In this document: one piece after another, positions 51,640-61,444 of the stretch
Layout: every line of letters begins with the position of its first letter
Numbering within the stretch: position 1 is the stretch's first letter
Assembly (NCBI GenBank): GCA_963556195.1
Contig: OY744551.1
Span: 10,138,600-10,202,599, forward strand
Direction of reading: 5' to 3'
Length of the DNA: 64,000 nt
Source: Sepiola atlantica
Taxonomy: Eukaryota > Mollusca > Cephalopoda > Sepiida > Sepiolidae
Translations under genes and position numbers: made by a program
The notes under the pieces: model-generated
Told to the model about the DNA's origin: nothing
Databases searched by the model: none
Seen by the model: the letters and a program-made list of their open reading frames with translations, nothing else

Positions 51640-52600
51640 GTTGCAGTATGGAGTACTGTTACATATTTGGGCTGGTGATTCTCTGTCTCATTTGAGGGTT
51701 CTTGATAAGGTGCAGAAACACATCTGTAATTTAGTGGGCCCCCACCAATTATTCTTCTCTGCACCCTCTCTTCTCTCACAAACGTGATGTTGCTAGTCTC
51801 AGTCTTTTCTACAAATACTATAATGGCATGTGCTCTTCAGAATTATGTAATCTATTCCCTGCTTCTTTTGTTCCAGCTCGTTTCACTTGTTGGTCTAGTG
51901 GTCTTCATCAATTCGCTGTTTTGATTCCGACCATTGTCAGTTATGATAATAATTTGTATATTGAATTATTGACGTAATTAATAGCAGGGTGACCCGACGT
52001 TGCTCGGGATTGAATGAGGATCACTACTCAATACTTTTTCACTGTGCTCATAACACCATATTACTTGATTTGTTTTTACTGCCACCCTAATCCGGGTTCG
52101 GAAGAAACTGAAATGTTGGAAAACTCTCTGAATTAATGTCTTATACATATGGTTTTAATTCCAGTTAGATCTGATATACGTATTTGAAGGTTTAAGGGGT
52201 TCGGCCCCTATGGGTCACTTAGACCCCATCAATTCGCTGTTTTGTTGCTAGTCTCAGTCTTTTCTATAAATACTATTATGCATGTGTTCTTCAGAATTAT
52301 GTAATCTATTCCCTGCTTCTTTTGTTCCAGCTCGTTTGACTCGTTGGTCTAGTGGTCTCCATCAATTCGCTGTTTTGATACCTCATTATAATACAGCTTC
52401 CGATTCCAGTAGCTTCTTACCAACTACTTTCCTGCTGACTGTTTTCCTTCTACATATAGCCTTGGTCTTTTAAAGACTAAGGCCAATAGGCATCTCCTGT
52501 CTTTGCGATAATCATCTTTCGTTCTTGTTAGCTCCTTACATCAAGTGGCTTCATGTCTTGTCTGGAGAGATTTTCATTAAAAAAAATGAATAAATTTCAC
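51640..52600 (+). pseudogene. LINE family B ORF2 C-terminus, duplicated, and 3' UTR
   Basis: 51775-51935 reads RDVASLSLFYKYYNGMCSSE, LCNLFPASFVPARF and GLHQFAVLIP; 52243-52480 repeats the block as MCSSELCNLFPASFVPARLT, RWSSGLHQFAVLIPHYNTAS, DSSSFLPTTFLLTVF. Same domain as family A (FYKYFNG.CSDEL) but another family. The 3' UTR (CTCCTTACATCAAGTGGCTT, CATGTCTTGTCTGGAGAGAT) ends near 52600. An element with TGACCCGACGTTGCTCGGGA (51989) separates the two coding copies. Confidence 0.82.
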
Positions 52601-53215
52601 TTTGCTTGGAGTATTTTAAAGGGTATCTAGGGGACATAATATCAGCACAACATCCGCTTGAAAATTCAAATATTTCAGATTTGCATTAACACTGATCCAT
52701 AGTCATTAGACATCAATTAATCAAGATTCCCTGAATTTTAGTTTCTTTTTAAGATCCCTTAAGCTTCAACCTTAAATTTTAGGCATTTTCTAGAATCAAA
52801 ATCATGTAATGAATTTTGATCAAAATTCGAATAAGAATTCTAGACATAAGGTTCTAGACATAAGGTTTAGTATCATTATATCTTGATTTTATTCTTTGTA
52901 AGAGGACATAAAAATGGCGCAGAATTGTTTTAAGGGGCATAATATGGCCACAACCTTCTATTTGAAAATCCAAATATTTCAGATTTACATTAAATGTGAT
53001 CCATAGTCATTAGACACTAATCTAGGCAAGATTCCATGGATTTCCATTTCTTCTTAAGATCTCTTAAGCTTAAGCCATAAATTTTAGCCATTTGATAAAA
53101 ATTAGTATAAGAATTATATCTTTATTTTAATCTTCGTAAGTGGACATAAAAGTGGTGCAAAATTGTTCTGTTTGAGTGATTAAATTTACCCGTCCTGGAA
53201 CAGGCTATTCTTTTA
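52600..53215 (+). mobile_element. Dispersed element D (copies 3, tandem)
   Basis: GATCCATAGTCATTAGAC occurs twice (52690, 52991), as do CCCTTAAGCTT-type blocks, so two partial copies lie head to tail. It ends GACATAAAAGTGGTGC and TACCCGTCCTGGAACAGG at 53190. Confidence 0.65.
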
Positions 53216-53234
53216 GTATGTATATAAAATATTA

Positions 53235-53376
53235 TTATTCTCTTATTTTGTCCTTTAGTCCTCACATTCCATGAACGATGTTTATGACAAAGGGGAAAGA
53301 ATTGCTGTTTTCTGGGTCGGAATCTATCCATCTAACACTTATCGTTGGCTAGTCTTTTATCTTGAAGTAGTATTTT
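53235..53376 (+). repeat. Repeat C, host of the next SINE
   Basis: TTTGTCCTTTAGTCCTCACA, GGGGAAAGAATTGCTGTTTT, TCTGGGTCGGAATCTATCCA and CGTTGGCTAG match 57462-57570. Confidence 0.75.
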
Positions 53377-53674
53377 AGTATCTGTTCCGATGGATACTGC
53401 ACCCCATAGACTGGTATTCTTGGCCTTCGGGGGTTGATTTACGCCGGTCTATGGGTCTGTCCTGTGCAGTTCTAGGAGGTCCACCCTCCCAGGCTTCGCC
53501 TCCCCTCTTTGGGGAGGAGTAAGTTTATTGTTTACTGCCTGAGGTGCCCCTACCGGGGGAATTCCGACGGGGCTTTTCAAACCCCACTTTCCCGACCCCA
53601 CCTCACATCTTACTTGTGGAAGTAAGATAAAAACTGGCCTTGTGCCTAACTCCTGGAGAGGAGTAAATCAATAC
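53377..53674 (+). mobile_element. U2-snRNA-headed SINE, body type 1, 5'-truncated
   Basis: Begins at AGTATCTGTTCCGATGGATA, so only the last part of the U2 match remains, then the standard body with a shortened middle, to GAGTAAATCAATAC. It sits in a LINE family B tail: TTGAAGTAGTATTTT before, ACATCAAGTGGCTTCATGCC after. The uninterrupted arrangement is at 57570-57620. Confidence 0.85.
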
Positions 53675-53675
53675 T

Positions 53676-53850
53676 AACATCAAGTGGCTTCATGCCTTGT
53701 CTGGAGCGATTTCCATAAAGAAACAAAAATAACATACCCGTGATCTGTTGGCATCTCCCGTCTTTGTGATAGTCATCTTTTGTTCTTGTTAGTTACTTAC
53801 ATCAAGTGGCTTCATGCCTTGTCTGGAGCGATTTACATAAAAAAAAAACC
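53676..53850 (+). mobile_element. Two LINE family B tails
   Basis: ACATCAAGTGGCTTCATGCC, TTGTCTGGAGCGATTT appears at 53676 and 53800 with A-rich ends. 53850-54150 shows nothing recognisable. Confidence 0.65.
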
Positions 53851-54154
53851 CACACTAGCACCAGCTCCACCCTGTGCTCCAATGGTATAACAACAATTAC
53901 AATGGTATCGTTTACAATTTTGAAACTAAAGTGATACAAGATCACGTATAAATTGTCCTGAGTAAAATATTAAATGTCTTTATTTTTTATTCTTATACCT
54001 AATGGGTGGTAAATACCTTCGACATTCCCGCCCCTCGAAACATTAGCAATAATCAGGTGAAACGAAACAGGGCGTCTCCTTCGTGAGCGAGACGGAATCT
54101 TTATTTCATTGTAATAATAACAAATAGAGGAAAGAAAATCGTCTTGCTGGACTA

Positions 54155-54475
54155 GGTTAGGGTTAGGGTTAGGGTTGTATCGGTAAAAGACGGGTTAGGG
54201 TTAGGGTTGGGTTTAGGGTTAGGGTTGTATCGGTAAAAGACGGGTTAGGGTTAGGGTTAGGGTTGGGTTTAGGGTTAGGGTTGTATCGGTAAAAGACGGG
54301 TTAGGGTTAGGGTTAGGGTTAGGGTTGGGTTTAGGGTTAGGGTTGTATCGGTAAAAGACGGGTTAGGGTTAGGGTTAGGGTTGGGTCTAGGGTTAGGGTT
54401 GTATCGGTAAAAGACGGGTTAGGGTTAGGGTTAGGGTTGGGTTTAGGGTTAGGGTTGTATCGGTAAAAGACGACG
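54155..54475 (+). repeat. Interstitial telomere-like compound array
   Basis: Six blocks, each of 2-4 TTAGGG units, then GGGTTGGGTTTAGGGTTAGG, ending in a fixed spacer GTTGTATCGGTAAAAGAC. The number of TTAGGG units per block varies (2, 3, 4, 3, 3 between successive spacers), giving periods of about 52-64 bp. Confidence 0.95.
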
Positions 54476-54558
54476 TATACATGTGAGCAGTGTTACCAAC
54501 TGAGATTTTCAAAACCTGCTAGATCGGAACACAAAAAACAATTTCAGAAAACTAAATA

Positions 54559-54812
54559 GCCTTTTGGGTAGGAGAAAAGTGTAGTATCTGTTTTGATGCT
54601 GCATATAGTCTTGTCTGTCCTCGGTCATTGAAGGAGAAGTCCTTCTAGACTGAGGCAATTTAAATTTGTGTTCCAATCCAGAGTGTCCCTTTCTTTGTGG
54701 GGCGCTGGATTTTTCCTCACATTAAAAATCGACCTTGTGCCTAACTCTGACCTCGTGTGGAGACAAGTATAAATAGGGACTACACTGTTTCTATGTAAAA
54801 ATAGGAGCAAGA
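54559..54812 (+). mobile_element. U2-snRNA-headed SINE, body type 2
   Basis: GCCTTTTGGGTAGGAGAAAA, GTGTAGTATCTGTTTTGATG is U2-like. The body is the second type: TCGGTCATTGAAGGAG, TCCTTCTAGACTGAGGCAAT, CTTTGTGGGGCGCTGGATTT, TTAAAAATCGACCTTGTGCC, ending near CTGACCTCGTGTGGAGACAA. It shares the final GTGCCTAACTC module with type 1 but little else. Confidence 0.78.
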
Positions 54813-54814
54813 CT

Positions 54815-55185
54815 ACAATAAAGACCCCATTTCATAAACACAACATGCGGAACATGTTCCGGAAGTCACCGGCGTCTTCCGGTTGACCTCGCAATACACT
54901 TTTTCTTAAAATATAGAATGTTCTGCATTTAAAATTTGTTTGTTTTTTAGTAAATAAAAGTAAAACAAGAAAACGATAAATTGTTTTATTTATTGCAAAA
55001 CGAAAGATTACAAGTCAGTCGATTTTTAAAAAAAGCGTATATATTTCGTTTATTTTATTTACTAGTTGTTTTGTAAATAGTGACCACGTGTATTGCGAGG
55101 TTAACCAGAAGACGAACCGGAAGACACCAGTGACTTCCGGAACATGTTCTGCGTGTTGTATTAATGAACTGGGGTCCTTATTGTA
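54815..55185. mobile_element. Fold-back element
   Basis: AACATGTTCCGGAAGTCACC at 54848 and its near complement at 55127-55152, plus GACCCCA / TGGGGTC outer ends. The arms are about 90 bp, TACAATAA..GACCCC at the left mirrored at 55172-55190. The core has paired TTTATTTTATTTACTAG-like text. 55190-55480 contains C runs (55266, 55436) only. Confidence 0.75.
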
Positions 55186-55479
55186 CTCTTGATCCTAAAA
55201 ATATCCCACTCTCCCGCCAATAACGCCGTATCTATTTTAATGAGCTCAATTTGTTTTGATACTACCCCCCCCCCCCCACGACGAAAAGTTGTAACAACTA
55301 AAAGCTGTCACCCCTTTTTTTGTGATTTGATAAATCTCCTCCTCCAGAGATGAGACTGATGGTTTGTGCATATGAAATAGCAAGGGCGATGGGGGTGGAG
55401 GGCGGTTGGTGGTAATGGACAAAGAACCAACAGCACCCCCCCCCCCCCCGCTAGATATTACGAATATACTCTAATAATG

Positions 55480-55650
55480 ATTTCCTCGAATTGCTTGCCT
55501 TTGGAATTCCCTCCCTGCTCCTTGTTTCCCCGACTGTACCGACATGCGTAAATTTAAATGTAATGTGAACAAACATCTCGCTGCCCAACTCCCCACTTAG
55601 GATGTCTCTACAAATCTGGCCCCTAATTTACATTAGATCGTCAAATAAAA
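55480..55650 (+). mobile_element. LINE family A 3' end
   Basis: GAATTGCTTGCCTTTGGAAT, TCCCTCCCTGCTCCTTGTTT, ACATGCGTAAATTTAAATGT and AACAAACATCTCGCTGC, then 3' UTR text. Coding remnant of the LWNSLP...F+..V..HL end. Confidence 0.7.
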
Positions 55651-55654
55651 TAAT

Positions 55655-55662
55655 GCTACTTG

Positions 55663-55694
<32 letters not shown>

Positions 55695-56155
55695 GTTTAA
55701 CGTTCGTTTTACATGATGGCATGTGTTGGACAGCTTTAAGAAATCGACTTCCAACGTAACCTATCTGTGGCCAGGTTTTTATTTATCCCTCTTTCCTTCA
55801 CGTTCATTTTTATCACCCCCCCCATGTTTTCCTTGGCCTCCTCCTGTGAACTGACCCTGCCACCTTAACTGTTCTACATCTACTTACTCAAGAACTCTCA
55901 TCCATTCTTTCAACGTGGCCATACTATCGAAGTCTCTTGTTCTGCACACAGCTCCCTATACTGTCCAGATTTAATCTTCCTTTGAGGTCATCAGAACATT
56001 ACACATCCATCGTATTATTCTCATATCATTTCTCTCCATGCAACGCATGTCCTCAACCCTCACTGACCAGGTTTCACTTCCATACATCATCACACTACTT
56101 ACACATGCCTGATAGACTCTTCCCTTGGTCTACAGTGGCACGAATTCAGAAACGT
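55655..56155 (-). pseudogene. LINE ORF2 C-terminal fragment with (TGA)n tail
   Basis: Minus from 56150: VSEFVPL, stop, TKGRVYQACVSSVMMYGSET, W, then EDMRCMERNDMR and a run matching 44264-44449. The 3' tail is a GAT/ATC run at 55666-55694, as at 9493, and 55695-55760 matches the UTR at 44040-44100. Moderately decayed. Confidence 0.82.
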
Positions 56156-56184
56156 TTTTATACTAATGAGTCAAATGAGTCACC

Positions 56185-56660
56185 ACTTATCAACGGCAAA
56201 AGGACCACCTTATCCACAAGCTCGCCACAGAGACCCCTTTACGAGCTCGCCTGAAGTCACGACGCCCATTCTCGGAGCATGCCCACCAGCTCCTGCTGTC
56301 AACACCCGGTGACGTCACAAAACGAATCTGGCTGAAACGTTGCTGGACGGAGGAATGGCAGGCAGCAGATAAATCAAGGTTGCACAGATTTGTGGAGGAC
56401 TCGGATAACCTAACAGGCATAGACCTCCCTCGCCGGCAGTGGACACTGTTCAACCGCCTCAGGTGTCGGCCGTTTCGCCACGACCATGAAAGGATGGGGA
56501 CTCAGGGACTCGGCTGTCTGCGACTGTGGTCACTCCACATCATCGAGTCATGCCTTAAATATCGACCACTCAACGGCGAAGCCGGCATAACTGTGCTAGA
56601 CAACAAAGCATTAGCATGGCTTTTCTCAACCAAGCTGGTGATCTAATTGTAAGATGCTGT
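56185..56660 (+). pseudogene. LINE C-terminus with zinc-knuckle-type end
   Basis: The frame reads TTYQRQKDHLIHKLATETPL, RARLKSRRPFSEHAHQLLLS, TPGDVTKRIWLKRCWTEEWQ, AADKSRLHRFVEDSDNLTGI, DLPRRQWTLFNRLRCRPFRH, then after shifts ERMGTQGLGCLRLWSLHIIE, SCLKYRPLNGEA, ALAWL. The DLPR..W..LNRLR.G, WG....C.CG...H(I/V)...C, F.G...L...ALAWL pattern is the C-terminal region of a LINE class seen in many invertebrates; here the CxCG is degraded (GCLRLWSLH). Few stops. A GAA microsatellite follows directly. Confidence 0.82.
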
Positions 56661-56671
56661 GTAGCAAACGA

Positions 56672-56818
56672 AAGAAGAAGAAGAAGAAGAAGAAGAAGAA
56701 AGAAGAAGAAAGTAGAAGAAGAAGAAGAAGAAGAAGAAGGAAGAAGAAGAAGAAGAAGAAAGTAGAAGAAAGAAGAAAGAAGAAGAAGAAAGTAGAAGAA
56801 GAAGAAGAAGAAGAACGC
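56672..56818 (+). repeat. (GAA)n / (GTAGAAGAA)n microsatellite
   Basis: Pure polypurine AGA repeats with GTAGAA interruptions, starting at the LINE's 3' end. Lys/Glu and Phe/Ser frames are artefacts. Confidence 0.95.
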
Positions 56819-57189
56819 CAAAAGCCACTCGAAAATAAGAGTTAAAGAGATGAGTTGATTTTCAGGCCCTTCCTTAAACCCCCACCTCCATGGTTAATAG
56901 GCCAATCTTTAAGATGGGGTTCAACAACAGTGATAAATCTTTAGACGTTCTCTGCATTTGATAAAAAAGAAACATCTTTTGTGTTTTTATAATTAAAAAT
57001 ATTATTTATTGCATGATAATATTACGCGCATAGCTGTTTCGTCTGCTTTGCATAAAACTATGGGAGCACAGAATGATCAGCATTTTAGCGTTTAGTCATG
57101 TGAAGCATCGGAGATGTAGAACGGATAAGACAGAGACGATGGTCACATCTTTTGAAATATACCAAGACCAACGCGAACAATAAAAAATG

Positions 57190-57378
57190 TTCAAACGGTG
57201 TAAGACAATGGTGATGGATGAGAAATCAGATGTGGAGAAAGTATATCTGGATGACGAAGCTATTGAGGTTGTCGAGAAGTTTCGTTATCTTGGTGATACC
57301 ATTGGAGCACAGGGTGGAGCAGGTGCTAGTGTTTCTTTGGATAAATTTGTAGAGATAGCTCCAAGCGAGGTTTTCTAA
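57190..57378 (+). pseudogene. LINE ORF2 linker fragment
   Basis: FKRCKTMVMDEKSDVEKVYL, DDEAIEVVEKFRYLGDTIGA, QGGAGASV aligns with the piece at 51390-51500, here without the internal stop. It covers the end of the zinc finger (C), the linker with F.YLGDT and the GGA..A block, then runs into non-homologous text at about 57335. 56860-57185 contains no feature. Confidence 0.82.
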
Positions 57379-57399
57379 ATAAGTTTTTTTTTTAATAGG

Positions 57400-57665
57400 A
57401 GAGTAGAAAGTGGACCTTGGGTTTACTTTCGGCAGCCTCGTAACTCTCACTTCCCTTATTTTGTCCTGTAGTCCTCACATTCCATCAGCGACGTTTCTGA
57501 AAAAGGGGGAAGAATTGCTGTTTTCTGGGTCGAAATCTATCCATCTAACACTTATCGTTGGCTAGTTTTTGACCTTGAAGCAGTATTTTCTTTCTAACTC
57601 CTTACATCAAGTGGCTTCATGTCTTGTCTGGAGCTATTTCCATAAAAAAAATAAAATAAATAAAT
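57400..57665 (+). mobile_element. LINE family B 3' region (repeat C plus tail), uninterrupted copy
   Basis: GAGAGTAGAAAGTGGACCTT, GTCCTCACATTCCATCAGCG, GAATTGCTGTTTTCTGGGTC, GACCTTGAAGCAGTATTTTC and TTACATCAAGTGGCTTCATG, ending in an A-rich stretch at 57645. It serves as the empty-site control for the SINE at 53377. Confidence 0.78.
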
Positions 57666-57689
57666 ACTAAATTATATAAATATTTTTAA

Positions 57690-58260
57690 AGGTAAAGCCA
57701 CCATCCGCCCATGCATGGAGTATTGTTGCCACATCTGGGCTGGTGCATCATCTACTAGTCTCTCCCTCTTAGACAAGGTCCAAAAAGAGTCACCAACTTA
57801 ATAAATCCCTTACTATCTACCAAGCTCTAGCCCCTGTCCCATCGTCGCAATGTTGCTTCCTTGTGTCTGTTTTACAAGTACTTCAATTGATTGTGCTCTG
57901 ATGAGCTTGCTGCTCTGGTACCCCCACGACATAAATTCACTAGACCAACCCGACAATCTGCCAAATCCCATCCATTCACCGTGGAGGTCCCCAGATGCCG
58001 AAGAGCTTTCTACTCCAAAAGCTTCTTTCCTCGTGCTGCTGGACTCTGGAACTCCCTACCTGCTTTCCTGACGTTACTGACATGCAGAAATTTAAAACTA
58101 ATGTAAACAAAAATCTCTCTGTGCAGCTCCTAAATTAGGTTGACCCCCCACCCCCAAAACCATCACCCTTTTTTTCTCAGTAGCCCCTTACGTCTACAGT
58201 GGCGCCTGCCTTGTTTGGGGTGAACTATGTTAAAAAAAATAATTTAAAAAATTAAAGTTC
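57690..58260 (+). pseudogene. LINE family A ORF2 3' part
   Basis: CATGCATGGAGTATTGTTGC, CACATCTGGGCTGGTGCATC encodes MEYC.H.WAGA, then CFTSTSID with frame change to MCSDELAALVPPRHKFTRPT, RQSAKSHPFTVEVPRCRRAF, YSKSFFPRAAGLWNSLPAFL, TLLTCRNLKLM. Closest in the window to the 17827 copy. 3' UTR and A-rich end to 58260. 5' truncated at 57690, inside the A-rich end of the previous LINE. Confidence 0.87.
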
Positions 58261-58585
58261 TCAAGAGATTAAATTTTTCATTCGCACATTCAGGATGTTA
58301 TTTTTTTGTAGCGGTGGTCACAGTTTCGACTATGGGTATAATGAGACGTATTTCGTTCCTGAAATTAAGGTAAGGGGCTAAAGTAATTTAAGTTACCTAA
58401 ATAATCTATATCTTTTTAAAAATAAAATGAATACGTTATGATGCAGTAAACTGTCTGGCTGGTGTTCTTGCTTCCCAATTCTTGACGTGTGGTTTTGAAA
58501 GAAAGTCTGGTTGTCTCCGCGTAATTGGCGCTTTTTGAGCAAGAAAAATGGTCACTTTCTTTTAAACATTTTAATTCATTTATTT

Positions 58586-59035
58586 TACAGAATAGTTTTG
58601 CACCACTTTTATGTCCCTTTACGAAGATTAAAACCAAGATATAATAATACTAAACCTTATGCCTAGAATCCTTATTCCAATTTTGATTAACATCCATTAC
58701 ATGAATTGATTATAGAACACGTCTAAAATTTAAGGGATCTTAAGAAGAAATTGAAATTCAGAGAATCGTTCTTAATTTATGTCTAATGACTATGGATCAA
58801 ATTTAATGTAAATCTGAAATATTTGAATTTTCAAGTCGGATGTTGTGCTGATATTTTGCCCCCTAAAACCCATTTAAAATACTCCAAATAAACTGAACTT
58901 CTGGGAATATTTATTAATTGATGTTGAAGACCTGTTGTTAAAATTTCACAAAATTCAGAAGCATCTGAATTTTTATAAAGGGTTTCCACTCCCTTTTTTT
59001 ATCCCCTCTTTACATAAAACTAAATTAAACTAAAG
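58586..59035 (-). mobile_element. Dispersed element D (copy 4)
   Basis: Inverted: ACAGAATAGTTTTGCACCAC, TTAAAACCAAGATATAATAA, AATTTAAGGGATCTTAAGAA, GTCTAATGACTATGGATCAA and AAAGGGTTTCCACTCCCTTT. 58260-58585 and 59040-59360 are AT-rich; two similar GAAGACAATGGAAGTGGT-containing blocks at 59092 and 59224 are a short tandem repeat. Confidence 0.68.
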
Positions 59036-59364
59036 AAATGTTAAAGAATCTACATAAAATCTAAAAGTGTATTTTGATGTAAAATTTACCGAGGAAGACA
59101 ATGGAAGTGGTCCCAAAATCTCTAAGTGTCCACCTAAGAGAGCTATGAGGGTATAACCTCCTTAAAATTTCAAATATATCCTATTTTTATGAAATTTTAA
59201 CCATATGTATAAAATTTTATTGGGAAGACAATGGAAGTGGTTCCAAATCTCTCTAAGTACCCTCTAAACCAAAGGAAGCTAAAGCGGCCGAACTTCCTTT
59301 TAAAATTTCAATAAAACCTAAAAAATATAGATTTACTTCTTTCTAATCCTTTTTACAGATTATT

Positions 59365-59393
59365 GGTCCCCCGATTTATAAAATCAGGGGACC
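59365..59393. repeat. 29-bp hairpin
   Basis: GGTCCCCCGATTT-ATA-AAATCAGGGGACC pairs with one mismatch and a 3-base loop. It immediately precedes the next repeat, so it may be its terminus. Related text occurs at 2284 and 10065. Confidence 0.7.
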
Positions 59394-59935
59394 TATGTTT
59401 TGAGGCATTTCTGTCCGGATTTTTCTCCGCAACCATCTATTGAATTTCTCTGAAATTTTGCATGAAGTTGTAACTTTGGTCAGGTTAGAAAGTGACATTC
59501 TCCGATTTTTGAAAAAAAATCTGGTTAGCCCTCCCCCCCAGGGGGTCAAAAGGCCCCGAAATGGCAAAAAATGTCATTTTTTGCCCCATAACTTTTCATT
59601 CATCCATTCAATTTCTCTGAAACTTGGCCAAAATATGGAGGCAATTGTTCCTAATAGAAAATAAGTATCGCTGACCTTGGAAAAAATCTGGTTCGCGACC
59701 CAGGGGGTCAAAAGCCCCCAAAATTGCAAAAAAATGACCTTTTTCTCCCATAACGTTTGATCCATCCATTCAATTTTTCTGAAACTTGTCCAAAACGTAA
59801 AGGCAATTGTTCTGGATATAAAATGAGCATCCTTGACATCAGAAAAATTCTGGTTCGCGCCCCCAGGGGGTCAAAGGAGGGTCAAAAATGCCCCAAATTG
59901 CCCAAATTTATTGCATTTTACACTCGCCACATCAA
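59394..59935 (+). repeat. ~165-185 bp tandem repeat, three units
   Basis: Each unit has CATCCATTCAATTTYTCTGA, AACTTG.CCAAAA, GGCAATTGTTC, TCTGGTTCGCG.CCC and CAGGGGGTCAAA. Spacing places units near 59430, 59600, and 59760. The frames here repeat the same weak peptide and are not genes. A GGGGGCCACGCACGCGTGGC stem lies at 59935-59955. Confidence 0.8.
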
Positions 59936-60344
59936 GGGGGCCACGCACGCGTGGCTTGTTTCTATCGCAAATACAAATAAAGTTAAAAAAATATTTTAAT
60001 ACACATGGACTTTATGAACACCCTGTATTTGCCACCAGACTAATATATTTTTGTATGGCTATTTGTTTTTTTTTTACCTATTTATGTGTGGATAGGTATT
60101 TAAATTAGGTCCTTATCTTCTTGATGTACTGATTGTTAAAACTGGGAGGTGGTTGGTTTTATTCACTGGACTGACAATGGATAGCTTTATTAAAAAAATT
60201 ATTCGGTGAAAGACGTGGAATTCAGGTTGTCTCTGACCTTTCGCCCCAGGATGTGGTTTATGGGGAAGGGGCAAAAGGGGGAAGTTGGTATGTGCCGCCT
60301 GTCAGATATACTTTATTAAAATTTAAAAAAAAAATAGCTGTACC

Positions 60345-60365
60345 TACCCGGCGCTGCCCGGGAAG
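60345..60365. repeat. CCCGGCGCTGCCCGGG palindromic motif
   Basis: ACCCGGCGCTGCCCGGGAAG; related motifs are at 26919 (CCCGGGCAATGCCAGG), 34315 (ACCCGTGCCCTGACATCGCC) and 51989 (GACCCGACGTTGCTCGGG). A dispersed family end, superfamily unknown. 59960-60340 has no other feature. Confidence 0.5.
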
Positions 60366-60429
60366 CTTTTTTATTTTCATTTTAGTTTATATATTTTACT
60401 ATAGACGAATTGGTTAGTGTTATGGTGAT

Positions 60430-61385
60430 TAACGAATTGAGTCGGCTTGAACAATCAGCAGGAGCACAAAGTGGGGTATCCGCCTCAGTCAACCCATTAC
60501 TTCTGTACTTTCTGATAATACAAATAATTTCTCTCGGTTTCCATCCTCCCTGGTGCTACCAGATCAGGCTGTCTGAAGATGCTGGCTTCCTGACCAAAAA
60601 TGCAGCAAACATTAATGTTATTGTTTTTTTCCTTTCCCTTTGCAAAACTCAATCATGTTCTGCAAAGTCAAAAACAAAAACAACAATTTTTCCTTTACAA
60701 AAAAACAAAACTAAACACCATGAAAAAATACTTAAAGATATGAAGAACTTGAAGCATAAAAACTTTTACCAAAATGACTGGATTCGGCATTAAATAACCT
60801 GAAAAATGTTGATATGCTGTAAAACAAAACAACCAACCAAACCTCATCCTCGTCGCCAATGTTGTAGCCTTAAAGGGCCGAAAAGAAATAACACGAACAG
60901 AAGGTAATTAATCAGAACACGTTAAGGTGATCTACCCTATTCTGTCACTAAATGGATTCTTCCTGACTCTATGAATCAAGTCGGCTTGAACAGAAGCGCA
61001 AAGTGAGGAATCCACTTCAGTCAACCCATTACTTCTGTACTTTCTGTTAATATAAACAATTTCTTGTTAATAATCTTCTTTTTGTGTTATTTCTTCTGGC
61101 CCTTTAAAGCCACAATACTTAATCAGCTAGAAATGCAGTATCTATCACTCTCGCGCATGTCTCTCTCTCTTTCTCTTTCTCTCTCTCTCTTTCTCTCTCT
61201 CTGTTGATTAATAGCCAAAGGTAATTGTTATGGCGATCTACCCAATTCTGTCACTGTATGGACTATTCCTGACTCTATGATTAGAATTGTTATGACAAAT
61301 GAGGAGAAATGAGAAGAGAAGCGAAGTGAGGAAGAAGCTTCTGCGAACCCATTACTTCTGTACTTTTTGTTAATTACCTTCAGTT
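60430..61385 (+). repeat. Three direct copies of a ~90-bp block
   Basis: CAACCCATTACTTCTGTACT and TTTCTG.TAATA follow CGGCTTGAACA..AGCAG..GCAAAGTG at about 60440, 60978 and (diverged) 61310. The 127-residue frame at 60410-60793 crosses the first copy, shows no conserved feature and is rejected. Confidence 0.7.
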
Positions 61386-61424
61386 TGTCTTATTTCTTTT
61401 CGACCCTTTAAGGCCACAACAGTT
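60858..61424. mobile_element. Fold-back element
   Basis: GTTGTAGCCTTAAAGGGCCG, AAAAGAAATAACACGAACAG, AAGGTAATTA (60858-60907) pairs with 61370-61424. A third internal end is at 61071-61118. A CT microsatellite lies at 61157-61202. No transposase. Confidence 0.72.
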
Positions 61425-61444
61425 ACGTAATGTATAACACCCAT

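Noticed and set aside
60410..60793. 127-residue plus-strand frame
   Set aside because: Crosses a block repeated three times as noncoding DNA and ends in Lys/Asn low-complexity sequence; no domain visible.
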